Assembly: GCA_016785225.1 (NCBI GenBank)
Contig: JAFBJZ010000772.1
Location: forward strand, 4,091,001-4,155,000
Direction of reading: 5' to 3'
Source: Psettodes erumei
Lineage: Eukaryota; Chordata; Actinopteri; Pleuronectiformes; Psettodidae
DNA: 64,000 bases
In this document: positions 1 to 12,069 of the stretch, piece after piece
Layout of the letters: every line of letters begins with the position of its first letter
How positions within the stretch are numbered: position 1 is the first letter of the stretch
Program-made: the position numbers and the translations under genes
Notes under the pieces: model-generated
Told to the model about the DNA's origin: nothing
Databases searched by the model: none
The model's input: only the letters and a program-made list of their open reading frames with translations

Positions 1-861
1 GTCTCATTTTCGAAATGGTCAGGCATCCTCCCTCCATACAGTAATAACTATTTCATGCCATTTACTCCATTGTTGCCCTTAAATCCCACAGCATTTGTGG
101 GATTTGTGCATTTCTGTTTCATTTGGTGTTGAAGGCTACAGCCCCTTTGATAAAGGAAAAATGGGTCATGCTAGGTTTATTTATGTCAAAGACATTGAGT
201 CTGATCTGATGGTCTTGAGTGAAGCAGGGGAGTTGTACAGCATTGTTTGTCATGGTTAAAACACTGAATTTTGAAGGGCCAATTGTTGCAAAGTGACAGG
301 TGGTAGTGGAAGCTCTACATTTACATCTACATTGTAATTGTTGAATTTGCTAAATTTGTTTGTGAAATTTGTAAATAATTTAAACTGGCATTTATTTAAT
401 GCGTTATTTCCTAGTAATGATTTCCTAATTTAGTTTCATTTAGCATCAATTTGGTTACATTAGAGGTTTAAAAACACTTAGGAAAGAGACCATTGCATTT
501 CAAAATTTGTTAACAATTAGCCAACAATTGATTGTTAACATGGCTGACAATCAATTAAAGAATTGAACACTTTGTTTTGCACCCCTGTTTTAAGTTAGGA
601 CTCCATCTAGTGAAAGAAAGAATGAGAATGAGTGTTAGCCACTATTCCTAATATCAACCCATTTGATCCCTCTGAGACAGGGTTATAAGCCATTACTATG
701 CCATCTGTTCCTGAGCTTTTATGACTATTGATCTACATCTGTCATTGGTGAGAGAAAGATATGGTATCTGGGGCACAATCCAGTCCAGTGGCAGTTTGAC
801 ACATCAGAGTGGAGCTCTGATCTAGGACGTTATGTATAGAAGCATCACTCAGAAATCCCAA

Positions 862-900
<39 letters not shown>

Positions 901-3559
901 ACCAAAGATGGGAAACACATTAGGGAAACCACACATACTGGCTATTTCTACCAACATTCACAGTTTGTTCAGTGTGGGCAGTTAAAAAGGAGCACATATT
1001 GAATGACCGAGTAAATACAGAGGACAACAGACTATGATTAATGTGTCGCTAGGCAACCTCCCCTTCCCGCAAAAACACAAAAATCTTTTCTGTGAATGTA
1101 TCAAACACAGCCCACTCTTAAGGGCAGTAGCTTTGTTGCTAATTTATCCTGCAGTTTTAAAAGAAAAGAAAATAAAACCTGAATGAACTCATATAACTTA
1201 CTCATGGCAGCGTACATTATTTTACAGTTTACTTGACTTGGCGTGCTTAACTCACAGTTCGCTCATATACCACGAGGTGTCCTCTAGCAAAATCCACGAC
1301 TCTACACCTCCTCCATTGGAGTCACGTAATGGGGAACAGATAACCCCGCTTGGCCCTTCCCAAAGTACTGCTGAACACTTGCATGGCAAATTCCCCTTTT
1401 TAGCTTAAATTGTATTGATGTGGCCATTTGCATTGAAAAGAATATACTGCACATGTAAACAAAAACACTCCCAGCCCAAGGTCTTTGCTTCAGGATAGTG
1501 AACTCAAGTAAGTCTCTGAAGATGCATCAGTCAATTGTTGCAACAGCCCCCTTTTCCACTGTTCCCCTCTGTCATCTTCACTGATATAAAAACAGATAAA
1601 GGTTGAGAGCAAATACAGTGTTTCAGCTCCAACCCATCCCCATCATTGATAGTAATGGGAAGACAAGGAAAAAGGGTAGAATATAACAGCAACACGTTAC
1701 TAAAGGGCAGGTCCTTTCCTGCAAAAAGTCTTAGCTTTGTGTCCAGAATTTAACGAGCCAGATTTCATAATATATGTGAACAATATCGTAATGATTTGCT
1801 GGATTGCGTTGTGTTTGAGTATGAGAGTGCCTTTAGGTGCTTGGTTGGTGCAATAGTTGGAAAGAAACAAAACTACTGTTTGTGGACTGTGTCGTTTTAG
1901 CACAGCAATATCATACTTGGAGAACTGCTTAACACGTCAGTGCTCCAGACTCATGTTGATTGTTCCATGATTGACTTCCACTGTGCTGCCTGATGTAGGA
2001 GCAGCAGGTAGACCCTGATGTAAGTGCTGTGCAGTCCTGCCTGAACGGTTGCCTTTTTGTGTGAGCGCATGGCATCGCCCTCGTCTGATTCAAACTCTGG
2101 ATTTACCAGTGGTGAATGCCTTCCAACAAGAAGCACGACTGGCTTTATGAATATCATCACCGCCACATTCATAACCAAACATGCCTGAAATCCTGCAATG
2201 CTTCCACCGCTTCTGTCAGTTGCCTGATGTAACACAATTAATTTGCATACAAATAGATGCCAGTGACATGAAGAGGATGTAAAATATTGAATCCTAAAAA
2301 GGGTGAGGAAGTGAATCACACTGTGCAATGCTGCATTGGTTGGTGTATGAAAAACTGGAATGGTACTCAATGTGAGCCCCGCAGTTATGCAAACATGATG
2401 TTGCATTTTCTGCATACTCAAGGTTTTAAGGCGTCATTAAAGGAAATGGCAAAAAAAAAAGTGATAGCTCCTTAGTGCATCTGGAGTTTGTTCATGGATA
2501 GGGCCTCACTTGTCTCGTCACTCGTCTTTAATTGTGCCTTTTGTTTGTCAATGACTTCCCTGTATAAATACAATATGATGTCCCCGCTTTTTGCTGTTAT
2601 GTATTTTGCCAGATACCAAGGTATCTTAATATTTCCCTGTAACATGTTCAGCTGAAAAATGGCATTAAAACAGGGACTAGTATCAATCTTAGAAGACTTG
2701 TGTGAAGGGTCTCTGCTTTCCGTGCATAGTATTTACAACTGGGAACTACAATATATTTTTTCACTGGATATTAGTTGTCACTGATTCCAGTCCTGTGTAT
2801 TGCGTTGGCTCTGATTTGTTGTCCAGATACTTTTTACAGGAAGTGGCACTGGCCAAATAGATTTTCACTCTATACTTTTGTACAATGTCTTGTGTACACA
2901 TGTACACAAGTGCTTCCATTGTTATCATGAATAGTACATGCCCCCACACTCTATTAACATTCAGAACTGCAAATGATAGAAAAGTATATTACCAATTTCT
3001 TCAATTCATCACCACAAATTATGGTACATTATGATCAGTTTTCTTTGCACCTGCTGGAATGTATGTTGTGTAACAGTTTTTATTGGACAGTTTTTGCATT
3101 GTTATAGTGACTCCAGAATCAATATTTTTATTTGTTTGAGGAATATAATTTCAAGGCATATAGATTTTTTTGACCCCAGTGTTCAGTTCTTCCACCACTG
3201 AGCTCTTTGTTGATGTGTTCAGTCTTTATCCTGTTCCAGCTTCACCAAGCATTAAGAAAATGCGTTGTGCACCTGCATTAAATGCATTAGCAAAACTATT
3301 TTCTGAGAGGCATCATCGATTCTGAAAAGCGATTTCCCTCTTCTGCCACTGCACGCCAGCATTACTTGGTGGAGGGAATATATTAAAGGGCGCGCAACTG
3401 CAAGTTAACTCACAGAGCCTTTTCTCATCTGTCAGCCCCCCAGTGCTCCTCTATTCCTTGCATATTATTTCTTTATTAAGACTCACATGTCAACAATGAT
3501 TCATGATTCCATTTTCTCATCAAAAAATTTGCACACGAACAGCTAGGATGGTACTCAGC
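1..3559. other. Gene-free AT-rich DNA
   Basis: No gene recognised. Holds a GT array (864-896), a dyad-rich patch with two GTTAAC sites (508-545), and an unexplained 156-codon open frame on the minus strand (1951-2421) that matches no family known to me. By human synteny this could be flank or intron of shank3, but no ankyrin, SH3 or PDZ exon was seen. Confidence 0.6.
864..896. repeat. (GT)n microsatellite
   Basis: Uninterrupted 33-base GT array in gene-free DNA. It creates a run of His-Thr codons on the opposite strand that should not be taken for protein. Confidence 0.97.
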
Positions 3560-3960
3560 AGAGTACATACCTCTGCCAAGGCCAAACAGTCCTACACAGC
3601 TGTCTTATGGTAGAAAAATAAAAGGAACATGGAAACAGTCTGATATAGCTCAAATTATACCAACTCATAGATCTCAACCACATAATTATGTTATGTTATC
3701 TTACATGAAGATCCATACATTAAGCCCTGAGAAATTGACAAAAAAAAAGCCCACAGTGGGAAGGAAAGTCATCAAGTGATAAAAATTTCTTGGATCTGTC
3801 CCTTTAACCAGATCTGCACCAAACTTTAATGCCCTTGGTTCTCCCTCCACCAAGTTTTGTGCCAATCAGTTCAGCACTTTTTGCATAATACTAACTAATA
3901 CATAAGACAAACAAAACAAACCAGCAAACAGACACCAGTGAAAACTGAATATGAGTTAAG
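3560..3960. repeat. Dispersed fish repeat with 'cctctgccaagg' edge
   Basis: The segment opens with tacctctgccaaggcc and later carries agatctgcaccaaacttt, ccaccaagttttgtg, tcagttcagcactttttgca and an acaaaca-rich stretch, ending cagacaccagtgaaaac. This order matches, from memory, a very common dispersed element of teleost genomes whose edges read CCTCCGCCAAGG and its inverse. The middle is diverged and the 3' inverse edge is not intact. The class (MITE-like or LINE tail) cannot be settled from one copy. Confidence 0.5.
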
Positions 3961-6900
3961 AATATCTAAGTGGGACACTCACGCCATACACACACACACA
4001 CACACAGAAGGGTGACAAGTTAAAAGACCAAATGACACAAAGTGTGTTAGTAAAGTGATGGGCGACCACATGCTGCCAGAACAGCTTCTGTGAGGCTTTG
4101 CCTTGATTCTCAAATCTCTTCTGGAGGGTTGGAACATCATTCTTCAGAAACTGTGCCTGAGTTTCTTGCTAAGTTCTAAGGTGATTGGATGTTCTTTGAA
4201 AATATAAGCCAAATAAATAAATTTAAATTCCAGCTTGTCTCTGTGCCCAACATCAAAGGTATAAGAAAACAAGCACAGTAACGGCGTCATGGAGCATTTC
4301 TGCTGGCGATCATGTGCAGAAGATCTTAGACTCTAGCTATGCAGTAAATACGCTCACTTAGATTTCCTAATTATCGCAAGGAAAACCCATTGTAACATGT
4401 CCCCTACACACATGCACACTCAGCTACAAGCATAGACCCACTTGCCTCAGAACTTTTCACAGCAATATTAATTATCAGTAAAAATCAGTGAAAACAAATC
4501 TGTGGTGCTCTTTTTTTTCCTCCTCCCAACATCCTTTCCCCAGCCACATCTCTCTTTTCTTTTGCTCATACCCCTCCCTACGCCCGAATACGTCTGTTGT
4601 CGATGTGTCGTGACTGTCTGCCAAGTGCAGTAATTACAGTACAGCAGTAGGAGCTGAGCAATAGAGAGAGAAGCAGCATATCAAACACGACTGCACACGG
4701 CAATGGGTGTAAAAACTCATTCATCTGTGGTTTGCTACTTGCAACACAGCACCAGAACAGCTCTTGATTTCTCCTTTTGTATGCATTAATATCAGACAAC
4801 CTTATAACGTATGTGGAAAATAAGTCACAAGTTTAATCTGTAACTTACACACATCAGGTGTACTCCATTGATAAAAAGATGAGCACTGTAAGACACCTAC
4901 ATGCCCACTTTTTGTCTAAAAATGCTGAGATCTCACGCATTGACTCAGACAAGCTCACTCACATGCATACAGACACACACACACACACACACTTGTTGAT
5001 GTATTGCCTATTACACTGCAATGACAGTACTGGCAATGGGCCCAGAGCAGTGGATAGTTTATGATGTTGGGAATAATAGGCACGGTTAAAAATAACTTTA
5101 TTATGAAATGCACCTCAGAGAGTATATAGTGACGTAGACAAAGGGGGGCAGACTCTCTGACAAAGGATGAAGGAGAGCACACACCACTCAAATAGCACAG
5201 ACCGGTGTAGGTGGGGTAACAAACACAGTCACAAATTAGCCAGTCATCTAACTGTAACTCACTAAGTGCTCCAAGAGCGCAGACCTCTGGCGAGGTTGAA
5301 CATTTCCCCAAAACCAAAAGAGCATCCAGATCAATTTGTTGTCCTGGCCAGGAGTCAAACCAGTGACCTGCTGGGTAGGTTTAGCTCATATTGTATGCAC
5401 CCCAAACTTTCGGCTATCAGATCACCCCGCTTGTTTCAAATCATTATGCATTTATGGAGAAATGACTCAAACTGTGAAACTGTCAGCTACCAAGAGCCAT
5501 GGCTGGTGGTCTCCTTCCTTTTGGGTAATCCCACAAACTAACCAACTAACTAATTAACTAACTAAAAGATCTCAGAACATAATCTCCTTGGCACAGGTAA
5601 TTACAAAGAGAGAAATTAGAGCCAACAATTAAGATATCATCTGGAATACTGAGAGGAGGGCATTAGGGATGGTTACGCAGTAATAGTACGGTTGCATTTT
5701 TGCAGCATCATGTTGAATCCCACATTAAGAAAAAAAACGCAAAACACTGAACACATTAGTTTTCATTCATGCCCATATGTACATGAATGAATGAGGTTAA
5801 TGTGGGCCACAGTCAAGCGATCTGTAATTTTTTTTTCTTAGTAAAAATACATGTGTTTGGGTTACACTAAGGACATGAATGGATACCAGAGACAGGTAAG
5901 CAGTCTACCTTTAAAGTGTTAAGTTAAAGGGAGGTAGAGAACTTTAGTGGCTATCGACACAGAAAGTAAAAATATGGGTAAAGAGTCATATTCCCATTCT
6001 TCATTCATATTTGAAATTTCCTTAAGGATGCAGTATACCCTGAAACTGAAAAAACAACACATCCACAACTCTGCAGGGAGAAGGATAATCAATAGCCTCT
6101 AGAGAGAGGTGGGAGATGAAGTGTTCATTTCTCTAAAGCTACAATAATGACCTAATACCTCCACTTCTAGGTTCACAGGGATCTGGGTAGTGTTCACGCA
6201 TGTGTGTACGTGTCTGTGAGTGTATCAGTATGTGTGTGCACGCAGGCCTGTGCATTTGCCTGTGTGCGAAATTGTGGTCCTTATCCCTAATAGGCAGCAG
6301 AGAGAAATGATTCCCCTCTTTCTCTGGGGCAGTGAATTTAGGATTGTTGTGCCCAGTGGCTTTTCCTGTTTCACAAAGCACAGCCACCACTCGGAACAAG
6401 AAAAACAAACTATGGAAAGGTATGACTGCAGATAAAAAGGGAATGTGTAATGCAAGAAGAATCAAAAGCGCTGCTCAATGCACTCTCATACCCAAACAGC
6501 TTGGATGAGGGCTGCATTAAAACACTGACCTCGCTGTGCAGTTTGCCCTGTCGCTGAACCAGATGTTTACCACATAAATGTCTGAGCTTCTTCAGGGGTG
6601 ATATAATGAGGGCTGCACTGTGTGTGCGTAAAACACACAGAAGACCTGTTTGGTGCCATAAATGCACTTGCATATGTCTGTTCTGGATAATGGGATAGTG
6701 CCGGCATTTCCATTTTTGATCCAAAGCGTCATTTTGTCATTTTTTGGAGCAAGGTAATGCCCCTTCCATCCCCATATACACATTTAGTCTACTTTCTATT
6801 GCCTTTTATTTTTTGAAAAATTAACATTTAAGTCAGAGGGTTGTTATGGAGACATAATCCCATGAGAGTTTGAGAGCTTGGGTTTTACAGTTGGGCTCGA

Positions 6901-7726
6901 CTCTGCTATCTTAAGGTTGATTGAGAGGAATAGTGAATAATGAGTGGCCTTGATAGTCTTGGGATTTAACCTTGTATACATCATAATGTATGCAGGTTTG
7001 AGTCTCTTCTCTGAATAATTAACTGACCTCCTGTAGTATGGGATCACCTTCCTTGGGCCTTGAGAAAAAAAGATTATGCAGGAGCACAGACGTAGGTAGA
7101 AGCAGAAAGGTCTATCGAGAGATGTACAGAGAGTGTACAACATGAAGTGTATCTTTCAATCGTTCAAAATCTATATAGGATGAACTCATAATGGTTGAAT
7201 GTTGGGTTCTACTACTTTGTGCAAAACAGCGATACATCAAGAAACTAACCAATCGAGTAAGTTAGGTTGCTCCTAAACCTGTTACCATACCAATAGCAAA
7301 AGAGTTTTGACTCGCATAAGATTTGGCCCTTATAAGTACCAATTAAAACAAACATATTGTACAATCACAAAAATGTTTGCCTAATGTGCATATTATTTGA
7401 AGAGTATACGAGTAATTCAGTGCTACAAAGAAGCTAAAATTGATTTATGGAGTCGCTATGTGCCTTCAGTCACCTAAAAGCTTTTGAAGATGCCAGACAC
7501 AGGCAGCTGCAGTAGCTTTACCCTTGGTAATGGGGTAATATAGTCAAATACACATATACATGTGATTCACACTAGACCCCCAAACACAGCTCCCATAGGT
7601 GTATGGGAGAAAGTAATTAGCAGGAATAATTCAGTGGAGCATCGCCTCTCATCTCTTCTTCAGAGGTGTCCCTACCCTTCGCCAATGGTAATTACCTGTC
7701 GCTCTCTTAAACTTGAGAGGACATTT

Positions 7727-7749
7727 TGTGTGTGTGTGTGTGTGTGTGT
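7727..7749. repeat. (GT)n microsatellite
   Basis: Short, uninterrupted GT array in gene-free DNA. Confidence 0.93.
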
Positions 7750-9206
7750 AAATATATTTTTGTGTATTTGCATTGCCCCTTAATAAAACAATTCATTTTT
7801 TTCCATTTTGAATATCCTTTGTACTTATTCTAATACTCAACCACTTTACAGTTGCCCACAAAAAGACCGGTATCTTGTTTTGGGAATCTCTTTGGTCCCA
7901 ATTCTGCTCAGCTGAATGCAGCAGGATTATGAAATGTTCTGATATGAAAGGGGGATAAAGATTCTTTTTTTTTTTTTGCTGAAACTTTCTTCATATGAAC
8001 ATAACACTTGGCATGGTCTTGCCTTGGTGGCCATTCTTTTGGATGTGAGTTTTAAGTGAGTCTAATTAGGATACAGAAAAGCAAGGAAAGAGAGAATAAT
8101 ATATCTTCTAACTCACATTTGAAATTTATACAAAGATGAGAGAAAGAGCATGAGAAGAATCAGGGGTGGAAAACAGGAGAAATAAAGCAGCAGAAAAATC
8201 AGTCAGGCAGCATTTTCCCAAACCTGGCTGAGTTAACACACACACTCAACATATAAAATGGGATGACTCCTCCTGAGCATGAACATTAATGAATTCAGGG
8301 TCAGTATTAAGTCTGCTGGCCATACAATGCAATCATAAAATGAACATGTTATTTATTGACAGTCATGCCAGTAATCCCATGACATAATGTATAAGTCATT
8401 TCATATTGTGCAGATATAATAGCTTCAGATTAGTTTGTTGATATTCTTGGCTTTTAAATTATATTTTGTATGGTGTAATCCTCACAGTCCCTTTGGGACA
8501 ATACAGACCTCCACCGACACTCATGTTGAGGCATTTGTTAATCTTGTAAACATCCTTTCACCCATCTCTCATTAAATTCAGCCCAGAGGATGAAAAGGAG
8601 GAAGAAAGATGTAAAAAGAAAGAGAAAAAGGCGACGGGGGGGTGCATTTGAAATTGAGTAAATTGACCACGTGTTCCTCCTTCCTCCTTCCTATTAGCAT
8701 GTTGGTGAACATGCTAATGTAAATTATGCTAATTTCTGCTCTCAAAACCTGCTTTTGCAAATTGCAAGGCAAGGATCACATATCTGCATTTTGTAGTTAT
8801 TATTCAAAATCCTCTGTGTATCGACGTGTCTGTGGCCTCTTTTTGTAAGCATGTGAAGATCTGTGGGATCTAGACCCAGCCTTTTGATACAAGGAAAATC
8901 ATTAAAGAACAATTAAATGGCCACGACTTGTACAAGTAGGATACAAACTAAAAGTTTGAAGAAATATTTGCCAGGGGGAAAAAAATTAGTTTTTTTAACA
9001 TTACATTGCAGTATATGTAAAGTAATTCAGTTTTTTTCGCTGGTTTAGTGTTTGCTGCTCTATTGTGTAAGAGTTTCTTGGCTAAACGTCCACGTATTTT
9101 GAGAATACATGAGTACATGAGAAAAAAAGATAGTGTTCATATGTGTAATGAATACACTTTCAGGGTGTGATGCTGAACTCTGAGCTCTTCCGGGAAAAGA
9201 GACCTG

Positions 9207-9268
9207 TGATGACCCCCTCCTTTCCTGCTCCTCCTGTCCCAGTTCTGCAGGAAAGGAGGGGGTCGTCA
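9207..9268 (+). other. 22-bp inverted repeat with 18-base loop (hairpin)
   Basis: Arms 9207-9228 and 9247-9268 pair over 22 positions: 21 Watson-Crick pairs and one U-G wobble (9210 with 9265), GC-rich (CCCCCTCC against GGAGGGGG), with loop tcctcctgtcccagttct. Arm and loop sizes match a precursor microRNA, but such pairing is more perfect than most animal precursors and flanking pairing is poor. It could instead be a small foldback element. No known family was recognised. Confidence 0.6.
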
Positions 9269-12069
9269 GAGACCACTCAGATCAAAGCAGACACTGAGAC
9301 AGATGGTGATTTTACACCAGCATGGGAAAAAGAAATGGCTCTTTAACATCAAAACTTAGCACATTCCTTTGAAACAAGCTGGCCAGTCACAAAAGGGGAC
9401 TGTGAGTCTGAGGAAGACTCTTAAGCAGAGGTGCCAGAGAAATGGCAAATCAAGCAAGATGGAAAGCAGTCTTTCCATATTGCCTTCTAAGATATCTGCA
9501 GAATTTTGATTTAATTAGCATGTTCTGAAAGATAGTGACTAAGGCAAACAATAAAAGGGATATAAACACAAGTAGAGAGAGGCAAGTGTGCAAACAAACA
9601 TTTAAACCCTAATTGTAAATGTATGCATCAATTTATGCAATTCTTAACTTAAAACTAACTCTGTAACACACACAGAGGAAGTAACTGTTTAACAGTCCAT
9701 TAAAATACCTAACAGTGATGGTCCTTCCTCATTCTTGGTCGCTCTCCACTCAGTGAGCCTCCATAGGCCTTACTTTGCATTCCATCTCATCTGCCCTTGC
9801 ACTTGCTGTCTCCTCATCCTCATCTCTTCACTCTCAGCATCCAGAAACTGAAGTGATTTTGCATAATAGCTGAATGTAAATGGCAGCTGATGGCTGGAAG
9901 CTGAATAACACTGAGAGAGCTGATGGTGAGTCTTATAAAGCTAGCAATGTCCTGGTTGATGCCTTGGGGCAATGACTGTCACACAACATACTGAAGTATT
10001 TCAACACATGGTTCCTCTCTGTTTAAGATGCTGAATTCCAAATGTAAGTAATTATTTCATGAATAAGTTAAATTCTGGCTAAATTATAAAAAATATAACA
10101 TTAAAAATAAAAATGGGAAGAGTAAGAATAATTACTGCGCCAAATGAATTTGAAAGTGTGCTTGCTGTGCGAGTAATTCAGAAAGTTTTTCATGCATGAT
10201 CCAAACTTGTGTGACAAGAGATAGAGTTTTTGTGTGTACAGCAACATATCCATTGAGAACACAGATTAATGCACTCTAAGTGTGATTTTACTCAGTAAAA
10301 TGGAATTCCATTGTGAAGGTCTGAGGGGTATTCAGCTGTCTTAATGACCTATCACGCCTTATTTTCATCATTGCATCTGCCTTGGGAGGAGGTAAGTGGT
10401 GTTGCCTCAGGTAAAGCCACTTATCAACAAGCATATAATTCATTTTTACATCTAATCTACATAAAGCCAACACTGAATAAAATGGACTCTGACTGTCAGC
10501 TGCTAAAAATGAGCAAAACCAAGACACATATCTTTCATGAAGGTTTAAATGAACACATTTGGCATGCAGCATGCTCAATATCACCCCTAAAGACATTCAG
10601 AAGCAGCATGTCACCATTGCTGAATTATTACCATCTGTCAAATTAATATCTGTTGATATGAACTTTCATGATCAAAGTGACACAACACTAACCCCCAAGA
10701 TACTCCCTGGGGAGGACAATATTGCTCACATACACTTATCAGGGCTAAAGTGACCCCAGTAACAAAAAACAGTCATATGACAAAGGATCACAGCATTACA
10801 GCAGCAGTTGCAGGATTACAGTATATTTCAAAAGGTGCACTGCTCACAAATTGTTTTGAAGGTATCTGACTACACATCTTTACAGGGCCTGTAGATTACT
10901 GGATAAAATATACCTTTGAAATGATGAAATAATGAATGTAAAATGATACAGGAACACATCTCCATTGACAGATAGATCACTATGCAGATGAATGCAAAAG
11001 TTTACTTGTGCAAGCCAAACAAATCCATATCAGGAAGTGTTCCAATATTTTCTTTACATTTCACAAGACCCTCCCTTTCTCGATACTCCTACCCAGGCTG
11101 CCTCATGAAGGATATAAAGATAAGATCTTAACATCTTTTATTCTCCATCTCACAAAGCCTCCTTATCTACCAACCAAAAAATAGATAAGCAACATGAAAC
11201 AGACTCAGGGAAAAAGAAAATGAAGTCATCATACATATTTAACGGAGCTGATAAAAATGTCTGAAATGTGAACGCATCCTCATGATGATCATTTTTATTC
11301 TGTACACAGCCGTTTAAACAGTTTACTAACATCATTCATCATCATTAAATCATCATCATTCATTCATCAACTCTTCTTTCTGTGCCATTTTGCTATTGCA
11401 GATGGGAGAATTCCCCTTTACCTTACTAAAGTACAGACGTTTCATGTTTTAAAAGTGAAAGAACCACGTTCAATGAACCAACTGTCAGTGTGTCTGAAAT
11501 ATCAATGAGCTGCACATGACATCCTGTGTTACCAAGAGCCAATCATTGATCAGCACTGTCTCCCAGCCTTGACCCCATCCTTATTCACTTGTTTTCTCTT
11601 TATTTCAGCACTTACAGATACAAAAGAAATACCCTGTATTTTGATAATGATCCATAGATCTCCCCATCATTGGCCACACTCTTACAAGCATCTAATCACA
11701 AGACCAAAGATCAACAAACTTCTTTAGAGACACATACCGTAAACGTGTTCTGTCCTGTTTTCTAAATGGATAGGCAGTGAACTCAGAGGTCCGTACAGTA
11801 TTAATGAACAGAAGAAACAAAGCTGTCCGTGTGTTCAGTGGTCTGCTGTGGGAATGCAGGATCTAGAAGCAGACTCACAACCGTGAGAAGTATCAGAGGT
11901 AATAGGATCACGACTGTCCATCTGGCCTCATCCCAACGCACGTCACAGGCTATAAATAACACCTCAGGGGCTAATACTGTTGATTTACTAATTCTGTCTT
12001 CATTAAACAGACAGTTTAGTGTGCTTATGCAACCAAAGGCAAACAAATGGTTACATGTTGTGTTAAACT

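Larger units (their letters stand above)
3961..12069. other. Gene-free DNA with microsatellites and small dyads
   Basis: No coding exon recognised. Contains CA/GT arrays (about 3987-4006, 4975-4992, 7727-7749), a 10-bp inverted repeat TTCATTCATG/CATGAATGAA (5762-5791), three ATGCTAAT sites (8693-8733), the 22-bp hairpin (9207-9268), and a box-B-like tRNA remnant on the minus strand near 5340-5375 that may be a decayed SINE. Confidence 0.55.
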
